Below, piece by piece: positions 37,921-47,307 of a stretch of 64,000 nucleotides of DNA (positions are counted from its first letter, which is position 1; each line of letters opens with the position of its first letter). Where the stretch lies: assembly GCF_001544835.2 (NCBI RefSeq), contig NZ_FCNX02000023.1:1-64000 (forward strand), read 5' to 3'. This DNA is from Caballeronia fortuita (GTDB lineage: Bacteria > Pseudomonadota > Gammaproteobacteria > Burkholderiales > Burkholderiaceae). The position numbers and the translations under genes are program-made. The notes under the pieces are model-generated. The model was given only the letters and a program-made list of their open reading frames with translations, was not told the DNA's origin and searched no databases.

Positions 37921-38646
37921 TTGAAAATAAAACAAGTCATCACGGGGATTGCGGCATTAGCGTGTGTGTCGACTGTGGCACATGCGCAATCTGCCGGATC
38001 CTTCTATGCCACGGCAGGCTGGTTTCACTTTGCCCCGCAAGACAGCAGCGGTCCGCTCAAAGAAACAAGTGTAGGCGGATCTCCGGTCAATATCGATGTT
38101 CCAGGAACAGGCGCGGGCATTTCGAGTGCTGATACAGCCGGCTTCACGGTAGGCTACTTCGCCACCGACCATATCGCCGCCGAACTCGAAATGGGCGTGC
38201 CGCCCACGTTCGACCTCGAAGGCACGGGCAGCTTCTCCCAGTACGGCAAACTCGGCAGCGCGAAGCAATGGAGCCCGACGCTGCTCTTCAAATACTTCTT
38301 CAATGCGCCTACGGCGAAGTTTCGTCCGTTCGTCGGCGTTGGTGTGACGCGGACGTGGTTCACCGACGCAAAGATCACAAATCAGCAATTCGAAGGCTCG
38401 GTCCTGCATGGTCCGACCACCGTCGATACGGATAGTTCGTGGGCGCCGGTGTTTAATGTCGGTGCGACTTACAATTTCACAGAACACTGGTTCGCCGGAT
38501 TTTCAGTGTCGTTCATTCCTTTGAAGGCCACGGCGAAGCTGAGCACGCAGGCGCAAACGCCGGTCGGTACGCTCAATGTCCAGTCTCAGGCGAAAATCAC
38601 GCTCAACCCGATCGTCACATATTTGCGAGTCGGCTATCGTTTCTAA
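37921..38646 (+). CDS. ompW: OmpW-family outer-membrane protein
   Basis: An eight-stranded OmpW-type beta-barrel of 241 residues with a signal peptide LKIKQVITGIAALACVSTVAHA cleaved before QSAGSFY. Family blocks are FTVGYFATDHIAAELEMGVPP, LFKYFFNAPTAKFRPFVGVGVTRTWF, WFAGFSVSFIPL and the terminal YLRVGYRF, whose final Phe is the outer-membrane insertion signal. The start is a TTG at 37921 preceded by a strong GGAGGAG eight bases upstream; no ATG fits. OmpW proteins admit small hydrophobic compounds in other species. It ends at a terminator and is monocistronic. Confidence 0.9.
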   Translation: MKIKQVITGIAALACVSTVAHAQSAGSFYATAGWFHFAPQDSSGPLKETSVGGSPVNIDVPGTGAGISSADTAGFTVGYFATDHIAAELEMGVPPTFDLEGTGSFSQYGKLGSAKQWSPTLLFKYFFNAPTAKFRPFVGVGVTRTWFTDAKITNQQFEGSVLHGPTTVDTDSSWAPVFNVGATYNFTEHWFAGFSVSFIPLKATAKLSTQAQTPVGTLNVQSQAKITLNPIVTYLRVGYRF

Positions 38647-38704
38647 AGTCAAACTGCTCTCGAGCATGTAACGACGATACAGGCGTCATCGCAAACCAGG
38701 ATAG

Positions 38705-38740
38705 CGCCGGCATGATTCACAAATGCCGGCGTTATTTTTT
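38705..38740 (+). terminator. Rho-independent terminator of the ompW-like gene
   Basis: A perfect 9-bp stem CGCCGGCAT (38705-38713) with ATGCCGGCG (38723-38731) is followed by TTATTTTTT. The remaining bases to 38938 contain no supported gene. Confidence 0.88.
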
Positions 38741-38938
38741 GCATGTCGCTTGTAAATGTGACCTTCATCGAAACGCGTCGCTTGCAGTTCTTACGCGTTC
38801 GTTCGAGTCGAGTGACAGTCGCGGTCGCGGTTACCGAAGCGTTGCGCAACGTCGAAGCATCGGCATCGAATTTGCTGCATCATGGGTTTTCCCGCCTCGG
38901 GCGGATCATCCACGACTCATCCATCGACGGAGCGATCT

Positions 38939-39316
38939 ATGAACGCATTGCCTAACACGCGAGACGCCATCGGAGATTCATGGACCACGACGAGCCGCCG
39001 CGCACGCCGCATGGCACGGCATGGACGTGAAGCAGCCGAGGATATCGGCGTCGAGCTCAGAACGCTTCTGGGCGAACTCGAAAGCGCGCTGGCCGAGGGC
39101 ACATCGGCCGATGCCGCCGCACTGCGCGCGCAAATCGGTCAACGCCTCGACAACGCGCGCGCACGTCTGAACGATACCCACGCGGTGCTTCGCGAACGCG
39201 CGGGCGCCGCCTTGGATGACGCCGACGCCTATCTCCACGAAAAGCCGTGGCAAACCATCGCGCTCGTCGGCGGGCTCGCGCTCGTTGCAGGCGTATTGCT
39301 GGCTCGCGTGCGCTGA
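38939..39316 (+). CDS. DUF883 (ElaB/YqjD-like) membrane-anchored protein
   Basis: A 125-residue protein with a long amphipathic helical region (about 30-95, ELRTLLGELESALAEG, LRAQIGQRLDNARARL) and a C-terminal helix WQTIALVGGLALVAGVLLA followed by RVR. This is the DUF883 layout of ElaB/YqjD/YgaM, tail-anchored inner-membrane proteins that associate with ribosomes in stationary phase in E. coli. ATG at 38939 has GGAG eight bases upstream. It converges on ugpQ with four bases between the stop codons and no terminator between them. Confidence 0.88.
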   Translation: MNALPNTRDAIGDSWTTTSRRARRMARHGREAAEDIGVELRTLLGELESALAEGTSADAAALRAQIGQRLDNARARLNDTHAVLRERAGAALDDADAYLHEKPWQTIALVGGLALVAGVLLARVR

Positions 39317-39320
39317 CGTC

Positions 39321-40076
39321 TCAACCGGCCGGCGCTTCCAGGAAATCAGCGCCGATGATGTCGATGCGGTCCGTGCAGATCGCGTCGACGCCCCATTGCG
39401 CGAGCAGCCGTGCGCGCGCCGGGTCGTTGACCGTATAAGCGAGAATGCGCAAGCCCGCGTCCTTGATCTGCGCTACGAGCGCTTCATCGAGCGTGCGGTG
39501 ATTGGCGTGCAGCGACACGCACGACAACGCCTGAGTCTGCGCACGCCAGTTCGCGGGCACGCGCTCGTAGAGCATGCCGCGCGGCAGATTCGGCGCGACA
39601 TCGCGCGCGGCTTCGAGCGCCGCATATGAAAACGATGACACCAGCGGCGCGACCTCCGCATCGGCCCATAAATGCGCCGCCTCGCGCGCGACGAGCACGC
39701 CCGTTTCGACGTCGCGGCCCTGACTCGGCTTGATCTCGATGTTCGCCGCGAGCCCATGCTTCATGCATCGTTCGTGCACTTGCGCGAGCGTCGGCATGCG
39801 CGCGTTCGCGAACTCGGCGCTGAACCACGTGCCCGCGTCGAGCGCGCGCAACTGCGCATAGGTCATCGCCTTGGCCGCGCCGCGCTCGTTCGACGTGCGA
39901 TCGACCGCGTCATCGTGCAGCAGGAAGACGATATCGTCGGCGGAGAGCTTCGCGTCGAACTCGATCATCTTGTGGCCGAAACGCGCGCCGACGTCGATCG
40001 CTTCGAGCGTGTTCTCCGGCGCGAGCTTGCCGCCGCCGCGATGCGCGACGATCGCGGGATAAGGCCAGGTTCTCAT
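39321..40076 (-). CDS. ugpQ: Glycerophosphodiester phosphodiesterase
   Basis: UgpQ hydrolyses glycerophosphodiesters to glycerol-3-phosphate and an alcohol. The 251-residue cytosolic protein has the GDPD motif VAHRGGGKLAPENTLEAI, the metal residues in EFDAKLSADDIVFLLHDD, and IEIKPSQG. It is the last gene of ugpBAECQ, 14 bases after ugpC, so imported glycerophosphodiesters can be cleaved after uptake. Confidence 0.95.
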   Translation of the reverse strand: MRTWPYPAIVAHRGGGKLAPENTLEAIDVGARFGHKMIEFDAKLSADDIVFLLHDDAVDRTSNERGAAKAMTYAQLRALDAGTWFSAEFANARMPTLAQVHERCMKHGLAANIEIKPSQGRDVETGVLVAREAAHLWADAEVAPLVSSFSYAALEAARDVAPNLPRGMLYERVPANWRAQTQALSCVSLHANHRTLDEALVAQIKDAGLRILAYTVNDPARARLLAQWGVDAICTDRIDIIGADFLEAPAG

Positions 40077-40090
40077 CGCGTGTGCTCCAT

Positions 40091-41167
40091 TCAGTTGGCG
40101 CGGATTCCCGTTGCCGGATCGAAGAAATGCAGATGGCGCGCGGGCAACGACACGTCGAGCCGCTCGCCACGCCGCGGCCGATGCTCATGCGGCAAGCGCG
40201 CCGCCATGTCGTGCTTGCCCCACTTGCCATGCGCGAGATTGTCCGCGCCCAGCAACTCGGCCGAGTCCACTTCGAGCGGCGCGCTCGGCGCGTTTTCATT
40301 GCCCGGCGTCATATGCTCCGGACGAATGCCGATGATCCACTCGCGCCCGTGCATCGCGCCATTCACGCCGGAAACCGGCAATGCAGGGCCGTCGCCGGCA
40401 ACGGCAAACGTCGATCCGTCATCCGACAAACGTCCTTCGAGCAAATTCATCGCCGGCGAGCCGATGAAGCTCGCGACGAACACCGTCGCCGGACGCTCGT
40501 ACACTTCGGTCGGCGCGCCGATCTGTTCCGCGTGACCCTTGTTCATCACGATGACGCGTTGTGCGAGCGTCATCGCCTCGATCTGATCGTGCGTGACGTA
40601 CAGGCTCGTGGTCGCGAGACGCGCGTGCAGGCGCTGGATTTCGAGCCGCATCTGCACGCGCAGCTTCGCATCGAGATTGGACAACGGTTCGTCGAACAGA
40701 AAGACCGCCGGTTCGCGCACGATCGCGCGGCCCATCGCGACGCGCTGCCGCTGACCGCCCGACAATTCGCGCGGCTTGCGTTCGAGCAGATGTTCGAGTT
40801 CGAGGATACGCGCGGCATTCGCGACGCGCGATTCGATCGACTTCCTGTCCGCGCCGCCGATCTTCAGCGCATACGCCATGTTCTGCGCGACGCTCATGTG
40901 CGGATACAGCGCATAGTTCTGAAAGACCATCGCGATATCGCGGTCCTTCGGCTCCAGCTTGTTCACGACCTTGCCGCCGATTTCGATCGCGCCATCCGAC
41001 ACGCTTTCGAGACCCGCGACCATGCGCAGCAGCGTCGACTTTCCGCAGCCGGACGGACCGACCATCACGACGAACTCGCCATCGTCGACCGCCACATCGA
41101 TGCCATGCAGCACGTAGTTCGTGCCGTCGTAGGTTTTCTTGACGCCTTTGAGATTCAACGCAGCCAT
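40091..41167 (-). CDS. ugpC: sn-Glycerol-3-phosphate ABC transporter, ATP-binding subunit
   Basis: A 358-residue MalK-type ATPase. The nucleotide-binding domain has Walker A GPSGCGKSTLLRMVAG, signature LSGGQRQRVAMGRAIV, Walker B VFLFDEPLSNLD and switch THDQIEAMTL. A C-terminal OB-like regulatory domain (about 240-358) follows. It lies three bases after ugpE and drives the UgpAE permease. Confidence 0.95.
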   Translation of the reverse strand: MAALNLKGVKKTYDGTNYVLHGIDVAVDDGEFVVMVGPSGCGKSTLLRMVAGLESVSDGAIEIGGKVVNKLEPKDRDIAMVFQNYALYPHMSVAQNMAYALKIGGADRKSIESRVANAARILELEHLLERKPRELSGGQRQRVAMGRAIVREPAVFLFDEPLSNLDAKLRVQMRLEIQRLHARLATTSLYVTHDQIEAMTLAQRVIVMNKGHAEQIGAPTEVYERPATVFVASFIGSPAMNLLEGRLSDDGSTFAVAGDGPALPVSGVNGAMHGREWIIGIRPEHMTPGNENAPSAPLEVDSAELLGADNLAHGKWGKHDMAARLPHEHRPRRGERLDVSLPARHLHFFDPATGIRAN

Positions 41168-41170
41168 GTT

Positions 41171-42016
41171 TTATTTCTCGGAATCGACGAGTCCACGCAC
41201 GAACCAGCGCTGCATCGTCAGCACGACGGCGAGCGGCGGCAGCATCGCGAGCAGCGTCGCGGCCATCACGTAATGCCATTCGGTCGCGGTATCGCCGGAA
41301 GCGATCATGCTCTTGATGCCGACCACCGCCGTTTGCAGCGACACCTCGTTGGTGATGAGAATCGGCCAGAGATACTGATTCCAGCCGTAGATGAACGTGA
41401 TGACGAACAGCGCCGCGATGTTCGTCTTCGAAAGCGGCAGCACGACGTCCCAGAAGAAGCGCAGCGGCCCCGCGCCGTCGATGCGTGCGGCTTCCATCAG
41501 TTCGTCGGGCAGCGTCATGAAGAACTGGCGGAACAGGAACGTAGCCGTTGCAGAGGCGATCAGCGGCAGTGTCAGTCCGGCATATGTGTTCGACAGATGC
41601 ATCGACGACACGACCTGCACCGTCGGAAAGATGCGCACTTCGACGGGCAGCATCAGCGTGATGAAGATGAGCCAGAACGCGAGGTTCTTCATCGGGAAAC
41701 GGAAGAAGACGATCGCGTAGGCGGAGACGATCGACACCGCGATCTTGCCGAGCGAAATCACGAGCGCCATCACGAGACTGTTCAGCAGCATGCGGCCGAA
41801 GGGCGCCGCCGCGTTGCCGCTGCCGTGCGCCCAGATGTACGCCATATTCTCGAACAGATGCGTGCTCGGCACGAGCGAGAGCGGCACGCTGAACACTTCC
41901 TTTGCGTTCATCGTGGCCGCGCAGAACGCGACGTACACCGGAAACACGATCAGCGCGACGCCGAGAAGCAGCACGACGTGACAGAAGATATCGAAGCCGC
42001 GACGGTTTTCGATCAT
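41171..42016 (-). CDS. ugpE: sn-Glycerol-3-phosphate ABC transporter, permease UgpE
   Basis: A 281-residue permease with six helices and the EAA coupling motif EAARIDGAGPLRFFWDVVLP. The start MIENRRGFDIFCHVVLL at 42014-42016 overlaps the ugpA stop as ATGA. Together with UgpA it forms the channel of the ugp importer. Confidence 0.95.
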   Translation of the reverse strand: MIENRRGFDIFCHVVLLLGVALIVFPVYVAFCAATMNAKEVFSVPLSLVPSTHLFENMAYIWAHGSGNAAAPFGRMLLNSLVMALVISLGKIAVSIVSAYAIVFFRFPMKNLAFWLIFITLMLPVEVRIFPTVQVVSSMHLSNTYAGLTLPLIASATATFLFRQFFMTLPDELMEAARIDGAGPLRFFWDVVLPLSKTNIAALFVITFIYGWNQYLWPILITNEVSLQTAVVGIKSMIASGDTATEWHYVMAATLLAMLPPLAVVLTMQRWFVRGLVDSEK

Positions 42017-42897
42017 GAGTATTGCACCCTGCGTTCGACGAAGCGGAACTGCACCACCGTCAACACGACGACGATCACCATCAGTACGACCGACTGCGCG
42101 CCCGAACTGCCAATGTCGAGTCCCTGGAAGCCTTCCGCGAAAATCTTGTAGATGAGCGTCTTGGTCGATTGCGCAGGACCGCCGCCGGTCGCGGCATCGA
42201 TGACGGGGAAAGTATCGAAGAACGCGTAGACCAGATTCACGACGAGCAGAAAGAACGACGTCGGCGACAAGAGCGGCAGCGCGATACCGAAGAAGCGGCG
42301 CACGGGACCGGCGCCGTCGATCGCGGCCGCTTCGATCAGCGATTGCGGAATCGCCTGCAAACCCGCGTAGAAGAACAGGAAGTTGTAGCTGACCTGCTTC
42401 CACACCGACGCAAGCACGACGAGGAACATCGCCTGCGCGCCGTTCAATGCGTGATTCCAGACGATGCCTTGCTTGGCCAATGCGTACGTCACGAGCCCGA
42501 TGCTCGGATTGAACAGGAACGACCACAGCACGGCGGCGATCGCGGGCGCGACCGCATACGGCCAGATCAGCAGCGTCTGATACGCCTTCGCGCCGCGCGT
42601 CACGCGATCGGCGCATGCGGCGAGCAACAGCGAGATCACGAGACCCGACACCGTGACGAGCGCGCAGAAGATCATCGTCGTGCTGAACGACGAGAGATAG
42701 AGCGGATCGGCGAACAACTGCCTGAAGTTTTGCAGCCCGACGAACTCGCTCGACGTGCCGAACGCATCCTGGCTTTGCGTCGCCTGCCAGAGCGCTTCGC
42801 CCGCGGGCCAGAGAAAGAACAGCGCGGTGATTGCGAGCTGCGGCGCGACGAGCAGATACGGCAAGACGCTCGTATCGAAACGAGAGCGTTTTTCCAT
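42013..42897 (-). CDS. ugpA: sn-Glycerol-3-phosphate ABC transporter, permease UgpA
   Basis: A 294-residue permease with six helices. Features are the N-terminal LPYLLVAPQLAITALFFLWPAGEA and EAA motif EAAAIDGAGPVRRFFGIALP. It follows ugpB by 49 bases and overlaps ugpE by four. Confidence 0.95.
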   Translation of the reverse strand: MEKRSRFDTSVLPYLLVAPQLAITALFFLWPAGEALWQATQSQDAFGTSSEFVGLQNFRQLFADPLYLSSFSTTMIFCALVTVSGLVISLLLAACADRVTRGAKAYQTLLIWPYAVAPAIAAVLWSFLFNPSIGLVTYALAKQGIVWNHALNGAQAMFLVVLASVWKQVSYNFLFFYAGLQAIPQSLIEAAAIDGAGPVRRFFGIALPLLSPTSFFLLVVNLVYAFFDTFPVIDAATGGGPAQSTKTLIYKIFAEGFQGLDIGSSGAQSVVLMVIVVVLTVVQFRFVERRVQYS

Positions 42898-42946
42898 GGT
42901 TCGATTTCCCGAGGCGCCCGCGCTTTCAACGCGCGGGCGCGTGAGC

Positions 42947-44272
42947 TTAGTTGCCGCTCTTTTCGAAGCGGCGCAGCAGTTCGTCGCCGCGTTGCACCGA
43001 CGCGTCGAGCGCCTGTTGCGGCGTCTTCTTCTCGGCCCAGACCTGCTCGAGCTCTTCGTCGACGATCGTGCGGATCTGCGGCATGTTGCCCAGACGCAGG
43101 CCCTTCGTGTACGCGAGCGGCGGCTTGTTCAACATTTGCTTGATGGCGATGTCGGCGCCGGGATTCTTGTCGTAGAAGCCCTGTTTCTGCGTGAGTTCGT
43201 ACGCGGCCTGCGTGACCGGCAGATAGCCCGTGTCCTGATGCCACTTCGCCGCGACTTCCGGCGTCGACAGGTACGCGAGGAACTTCGCGACGCCCTTGTA
43301 GACGGCCGGGTCCTTGCCCGACAACACCCACAGACTCGCGCCGCCGATGATCGCGTTCTGCGGCGCGCCCTTCACGCTCGCGTCGTACGGCATCATGCCG
43401 ACGCCGTAATCGAACTTCGCGAATTTGGCGATGGTCGCGCGCGAGCCCGACGAGTTCGTGATGATCCCGCAATCGCCGCTATAGAACTTCGACACCGGCT
43501 CGTCCTTGCGGCCGACATACGTGAACGTGCCTTCCTTCGCCATGTTCTGCAGGAACTGGATGTGCGCGACCTGCAGCGGCTTGTTGAATTCGAGCTTGGC
43601 GTCGAGGCCGTCGAAACCGTTGTTCTTCGTCGCGAACGGCGCGGCGTGCCATGCGCTGTAGTTTTCGAGCTGAATCCAGCTTTGCCAGCCCGATGAATAG
43701 CCGCACGAATAGCCCGCGGCCTTCAGCTTCTTCGCGTCGGCTTCGACATCGGCCCAGGTCTTCGGCGGCTGGTTCGGATCGAGGCCGGCCTTCTTGAACG
43801 CGTCCTTGTTGTAGTAAAGAACGGGCGTCGAGCTATTGAACGGCATCGAGATCAGATGCCCCGTCTTGGCGTCGCTGTAATAACCGGCGATGGTCGGCAC
43901 GAACGCCTTTTCGTCGAGCGGCACGCCCGCCTGCTTGAACACGTCGTAGACCGGAATGACGGCCTTCTTCGCCTGCATCATCGTCGCGGTGCCGACTTCA
44001 TAGACTTGCAGGATCGCGGGCGCATTGCCGCTGCGATACGCCGCGATGCCCGCCGCGAGCGCCTGATCGTAGGTGCCCTTGAACACGGGGATGATCTTGT
44101 AATCGCTCTGCGACTTGTTGAAGTCGTTGGCGATGTCGTTTACGCGTTCGCCGAGCGCGGCTTCCATCGCGTGCCAGAACTGGATTTCCGTCGCGGCGTG
44201 CGCGGCAGTGCTGAGGCCGAACGTCAAAGCGGCAGCAGTCGTGATCAGGCGAAACAAGGGCTTGCGGACCAT
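42947..44272 (-). CDS. ugpB: sn-Glycerol-3-phosphate ABC transporter, periplasmic binding protein
   Basis: The 441-residue solute-binding protein has a signal peptide (about 1-26, ending STAAHA) and the cluster-1 family pattern: EIQFWHAMEAALGERVNDIANDFN, PFNSSTPVLYYNKDAFKKAGLD, and GGASLWVLSGKDPA. It is the first gene of ugpBAECQ and directly follows dgt. In other bacteria the operon is phosphate-regulated; I see no convincing pho box here. Confidence 0.94.
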   Translation of the reverse strand: MVRKPLFRLITTAAALTFGLSTAAHAATEIQFWHAMEAALGERVNDIANDFNKSQSDYKIIPVFKGTYDQALAAGIAAYRSGNAPAILQVYEVGTATMMQAKKAVIPVYDVFKQAGVPLDEKAFVPTIAGYYSDAKTGHLISMPFNSSTPVLYYNKDAFKKAGLDPNQPPKTWADVEADAKKLKAAGYSCGYSSGWQSWIQLENYSAWHAAPFATKNNGFDGLDAKLEFNKPLQVAHIQFLQNMAKEGTFTYVGRKDEPVSKFYSGDCGIITNSSGSRATIAKFAKFDYGVGMMPYDASVKGAPQNAIIGGASLWVLSGKDPAVYKGVAKFLAYLSTPEVAAKWHQDTGYLPVTQAAYELTQKQGFYDKNPGADIAIKQMLNKPPLAYTKGLRLGNMPQIRTIVDEELEQVWAEKKTPQQALDASVQRGDELLRRFEKSGN

Positions 44273-44294
44273 CGATGAGTCTCCGTGTCTAAAC

Positions 44295-44322
44295 GTTATA
44301 AGTTAGTTGTTATCGATGACAA
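44295..44322 (-). promoter_or_regulatory. Candidate ugp promoter overlapping the end of dgt
   Basis: On the minus strand TTGTCA (44317-44322) and TATAAC (44295-44300) are 16 bases apart, placing a start about 15 bases upstream of the ugpB ribosome site GGAG. The -35 box lies inside the last codons of dgt, so ugp can be expressed apart from the upstream genes. Confidence 0.5.
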
Positions 44323-45523
44323 ACAGTCGTTGATACTCCTTCAATGCGTAGCGGTCAGTCATCCCGGCGATGTAATGCGCGATGAGCCGCGCCTGCGAAC
44401 TGTCGTGAGTGGACGACGGCGCGTCGTTCGCGGATTCTTCGATGACCGGCCCGCGCGCCTGATACGCCGGCGGCAAGAGACGCGGATCGTCGGTGAAGGC
44501 TTCGAAGAGACCCGTCACCACGCGCTTCGCCTTGTTGGCCATCCGCATCACGCGATAGTGCCTGTACAGGTTCTTGAACAGGAAGCGCTTGAGTTGCGCC
44601 GCCTGAGCCGCGACTTCATCGCTGTGTGCGACGAGCGACGGCGCATTGCGCACGTCGTCGACCGATTGCGGCGCGACACGTTCGAGATTGCGGCTCGTCG
44701 CCTCGATCAGATCGACGATCAGCGTATTGATGATGCGGCGGATGGTTTCATGAATTAGCCTGCGCCCTTCGATGTCCGGATAGTCCTCGCGCGCGGCATC
44801 GAAATGCGTGTGCCAGAGACTCACTTCGGAAAGCTGTTCGAGCGTGATGAGACCGGAGCGCAGACCGTCGTCGACATCGTGATTGTTATACGCGATTTCA
44901 TCGGCGACATTGGCGATCTGCGCTTCGAGCGACGGCTGCTTGCCCGTGAGAAAGCGCTCGCCGAGATCACCGAGCTTGCGCGCGTTTTCACGCGAGCAAT
45001 GTTTGAGGATGCCTTCACGTGTTTCGAAGCACAGGTTCAGGCCGTTGAACGCGCCGTAGTGCTCTTCGAGTTGATCGACCACCGCGAGGCTTTGCAGATT
45101 GTGCTCGAAGCCGCCGTGATCGCGCATGCAGTCGTGCAGCGCGTCCTGTCCCGCGTGGCCGAAGGGCGTATGGCCGAGATCGTGCGCGAGCGAAATGGCT
45201 TCGACGAGATCCTCGTTCAGCCGCAGATTTCGCGCGACGGAACGCGCGATCTGCGCGACTTCGAGACTGTGCGTGAGGCGCGTGCGAAAGAGATCGCCTT
45301 CGTGATTGACGAAGACCTGCGTCTTGTATTCGAGCCGGCGAAACGCGGTCGAATGGACGATGCGGTCGCGGTCGCGCTGAAACTCCGTGCGTGCCGCTGG
45401 CGGCGTCTCGGCGAAGCGCCGCCCGCGCGATTGCGACGCGTGCGCCGCATACGGCGCGAGATGTTCTTCGAGCGCGCGCGTCGACGGCGTGCCCGGCAAA
45501 GGTTGATCTTCTGTTTCGCTCAC
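44303..45523 (-). CDS. dgt: dGTP triphosphohydrolase-like protein
   Basis: A 406-residue HD-domain dNTP triphosphohydrolase of the short (dGTPase type 2-like) group. The metal site is seen in FRTRLTHSLEVAQIAR, ISLAHDLGHTPFGHAGQDAL and later IANVADEIAYNNHDVDDGL. The N-terminal HSTAFRRLEYKTQVF is typical. Real substrate preference for dGTP is not certain in this group. The start is a GTG at 45521-45523 with GGAG upstream. It follows aroB by 44 bases, as in other betaproteobacteria. Confidence 0.92.
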   Translation of the reverse strand: MSETEDQPLPGTPSTRALEEHLAPYAAHASQSRGRRFAETPPAARTEFQRDRDRIVHSTAFRRLEYKTQVFVNHEGDLFRTRLTHSLEVAQIARSVARNLRLNEDLVEAISLAHDLGHTPFGHAGQDALHDCMRDHGGFEHNLQSLAVVDQLEEHYGAFNGLNLCFETREGILKHCSRENARKLGDLGERFLTGKQPSLEAQIANVADEIAYNNHDVDDGLRSGLITLEQLSEVSLWHTHFDAAREDYPDIEGRRLIHETIRRIINTLIVDLIEATSRNLERVAPQSVDDVRNAPSLVAHSDEVAAQAAQLKRFLFKNLYRHYRVMRMANKAKRVVTGLFEAFTDDPRLLPPAYQARGPVIEESANDAPSSTHDSSQARLIAHYIAGMTDRYALKEYQRLFVIDNN

Positions 45524-45567
45524 CGGCTGCTCCGCATCGTCGTGGTTCTAGCCGCCGTTCGCGCGGA

Positions 45568-46644
45568 TCAGACGCTGGCTGCGAGCGTCGCGCGCACGGC
45601 CTGATCGGGCGCGCCCGTGATTTCGGTCGCGCCGAAACGGGTCAGCAGAATGAATTTGATCTCGCCGGCTTCGGCTTTCTTGTCGACCTTCATCAGGTCC
45701 ACGTAGCGATCGTCGCCGAGCTTCGGCGCGATGACCGGCAGCTTCGCCGCCTCGATCACGCGCACGAGCCGCTGGCGCGCGGCTTCGTCGAGCCTGCCGA
45801 GACGCACCGAAAGATCCGCCGCCATCACCATGCCGCAACCGACCGCTTCGCCGTGCAGCCATTCGCCGTAACCGAGCCCGGCTTCGATTGCATGGCCGAA
45901 CGTGTGGCCGAAATTGAGGATCGCGCGCTGCCCGCCTTCGCGCTCGTCCGACGCCACCACCGACGCCTTGATCTCGCACGAACGCTTCACCGCGTGCGCA
46001 AGCGCTTCGTCGTCGCGGCGATTGAGCGCGTCGACATTGCTTTCGATCCAGTCGAAGAATTCGGCGTCCGCGATGGCGGCGGTCTTGATAACCTCGGCGA
46101 TGCCCGCCGCCAGTTCGCGCTCCGGCAGCGTGTGCAGCGCGCCGATATCCGCGATCACCGCCTGCGGCTGATAGAACGCGCCGATCATGTTCTTGCCGAG
46201 CGGATGATTGATGCCCGTCTTGCCGCCGACCGACGAATCCACTTGCGAAAGCAGCGTGGTCGGCACCTGGATGAACGGCACGCCGCGCATGTAGCACGCG
46301 GCCGCAAAACCCGTCATGTCGCCGACGACGCCGCCGCCGAGCGCAATCAGCGTCGTTTTGCGATCGGCGCGCTCGGTGAGGAGCGCATCGAAGATCGTGT
46401 TGAGCGTTTCCCAGTTCTTGTGCGCCTCGCCATCCGGCAGGACGACCGTCGTCACTTTCTTGCCGAGCGGCTCGAGCGCCGCGCGCAAGCGGTCGCCATA
46501 GAGCGGATCGACGGTCGAGTTCGTGACGATCGCCACGGACGCGCCCTTGATATGCGGCGCGAAGAGTTCCGTGCGGCCGGTCAGGCCCGCACCGATGTGA
46601 ATGGGATAGGCGCGCTCGCCCAGTTCGACGTTGACGGTAATCAT
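45568..46644 (-). CDS. aroB: 3-Dehydroquinate synthase
   Basis: AroB cyclises DAHP to 3-dehydroquinate, step two of the shikimate pathway. The protein (358 residues from the chosen ATG) has VVLPDGEAHKNWET, ALGGGVVGDMTGFAAACYMRGVPFIQVPTTLLSQVDSSVGGKTGINH split over the active site, and NFGHTFGHAIE. I take the ATG giving MITVNVELG; an ATG three codons earlier overlaps the aroK stop by one base and is also possible. Confidence 0.95.
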   Translation of the reverse strand: MITVNVELGERAYPIHIGAGLTGRTELFAPHIKGASVAIVTNSTVDPLYGDRLRAALEPLGKKVTTVVLPDGEAHKNWETLNTIFDALLTERADRKTTLIALGGGVVGDMTGFAAACYMRGVPFIQVPTTLLSQVDSSVGGKTGINHPLGKNMIGAFYQPQAVIADIGALHTLPERELAAGIAEVIKTAAIADAEFFDWIESNVDALNRRDDEALAHAVKRSCEIKASVVASDEREGGQRAILNFGHTFGHAIEAGLGYGEWLHGEAVGCGMVMAADLSVRLGRLDEAARQRLVRVIEAAKLPVIAPKLGDDRYVDLMKVDKKAEAGEIKFILLTRFGATEITGAPDQAVRATLAASV

Positions 46645-46652
46645 GGCGGACA

Positions 46653-47204
46653 TTATGACTCAGCCGACTTGACGACGCCGGCGACCTCCAGTTGCATCAG
46701 GACCATATTGACGAGCGCGTTCACGGTCGGCCGACCCGTTTCCACGACGAAATGCGCGCATTCCTGATACAGCGGATCGCGCGTCTGAAAGAGCGCTTCG
46801 AGCTTGCCGCGCGGATCTTCCGTCTGCAGAAGCGGACGATTCTTGTCGCGCCGCGTGCGCTGCCAGAGATCGTGCGGATTGGCGCGCAGATAGATGACGA
46901 TGCCGCGATTCCTCAGATGTTCGCGATTCTCCGGGCGCAGCACCGCGCCGCCGCCCGTCGCGAGCACGATGCCGCTTCGCTGCGACAGCTCGTCGATGAC
47001 ATTCGCCTCGCGCTGACGGAAGCCCGCTTCGCCCTCGAGTTCCCAGATCACCGGAATGCGGGCGCCCGTGCGCGCCTCGATCTCGTGATCCGAATCGATG
47101 AACGAGCGCTGCAGACGGCGCGCAACCGCACGGCCCACGGTGGTTTTACCCGCCCCCATGAGTCCGACGAAATAAATGTTCGCGTTCGCGTGCCCTTCCT
47201 GCAA
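46653..47204 (-). CDS. aroK: Shikimate kinase
   Basis: AroK phosphorylates shikimate. The 183-residue protein has the P-loop GLMGAGKTTVGR (14-25), the shikimate-binding SDHEIEARTG, and GGGAVLRPENREHL. The only workable start is a TTG at 47202-47204, with GGAAGGAAA about eight bases upstream. aroK and aroB follow the pil genes in the order found in many proteobacteria. Confidence 0.94.
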   Translation of the reverse strand: MQEGHANANIYFVGLMGAGKTTVGRAVARRLQRSFIDSDHEIEARTGARIPVIWELEGEAGFRQREANVIDELSQRSGIVLATGGGAVLRPENREHLRNRGIVIYLRANPHDLWQRTRRDKNRPLLQTEDPRGKLEALFQTRDPLYQECAHFVVETGRPTVNALVNMVLMQLEVAGVVKSAES

Positions 47205-47307
47205 CTCGGTTTCCTTCCAGTTCGATGCAATTTGTTCGTGCGGCAGCTTAAGGGCAAACCGCCCGCTTTGTCGAGTCGCGCGGCCCTTTGGCGGCGCCGC
47301 GGCGGGC

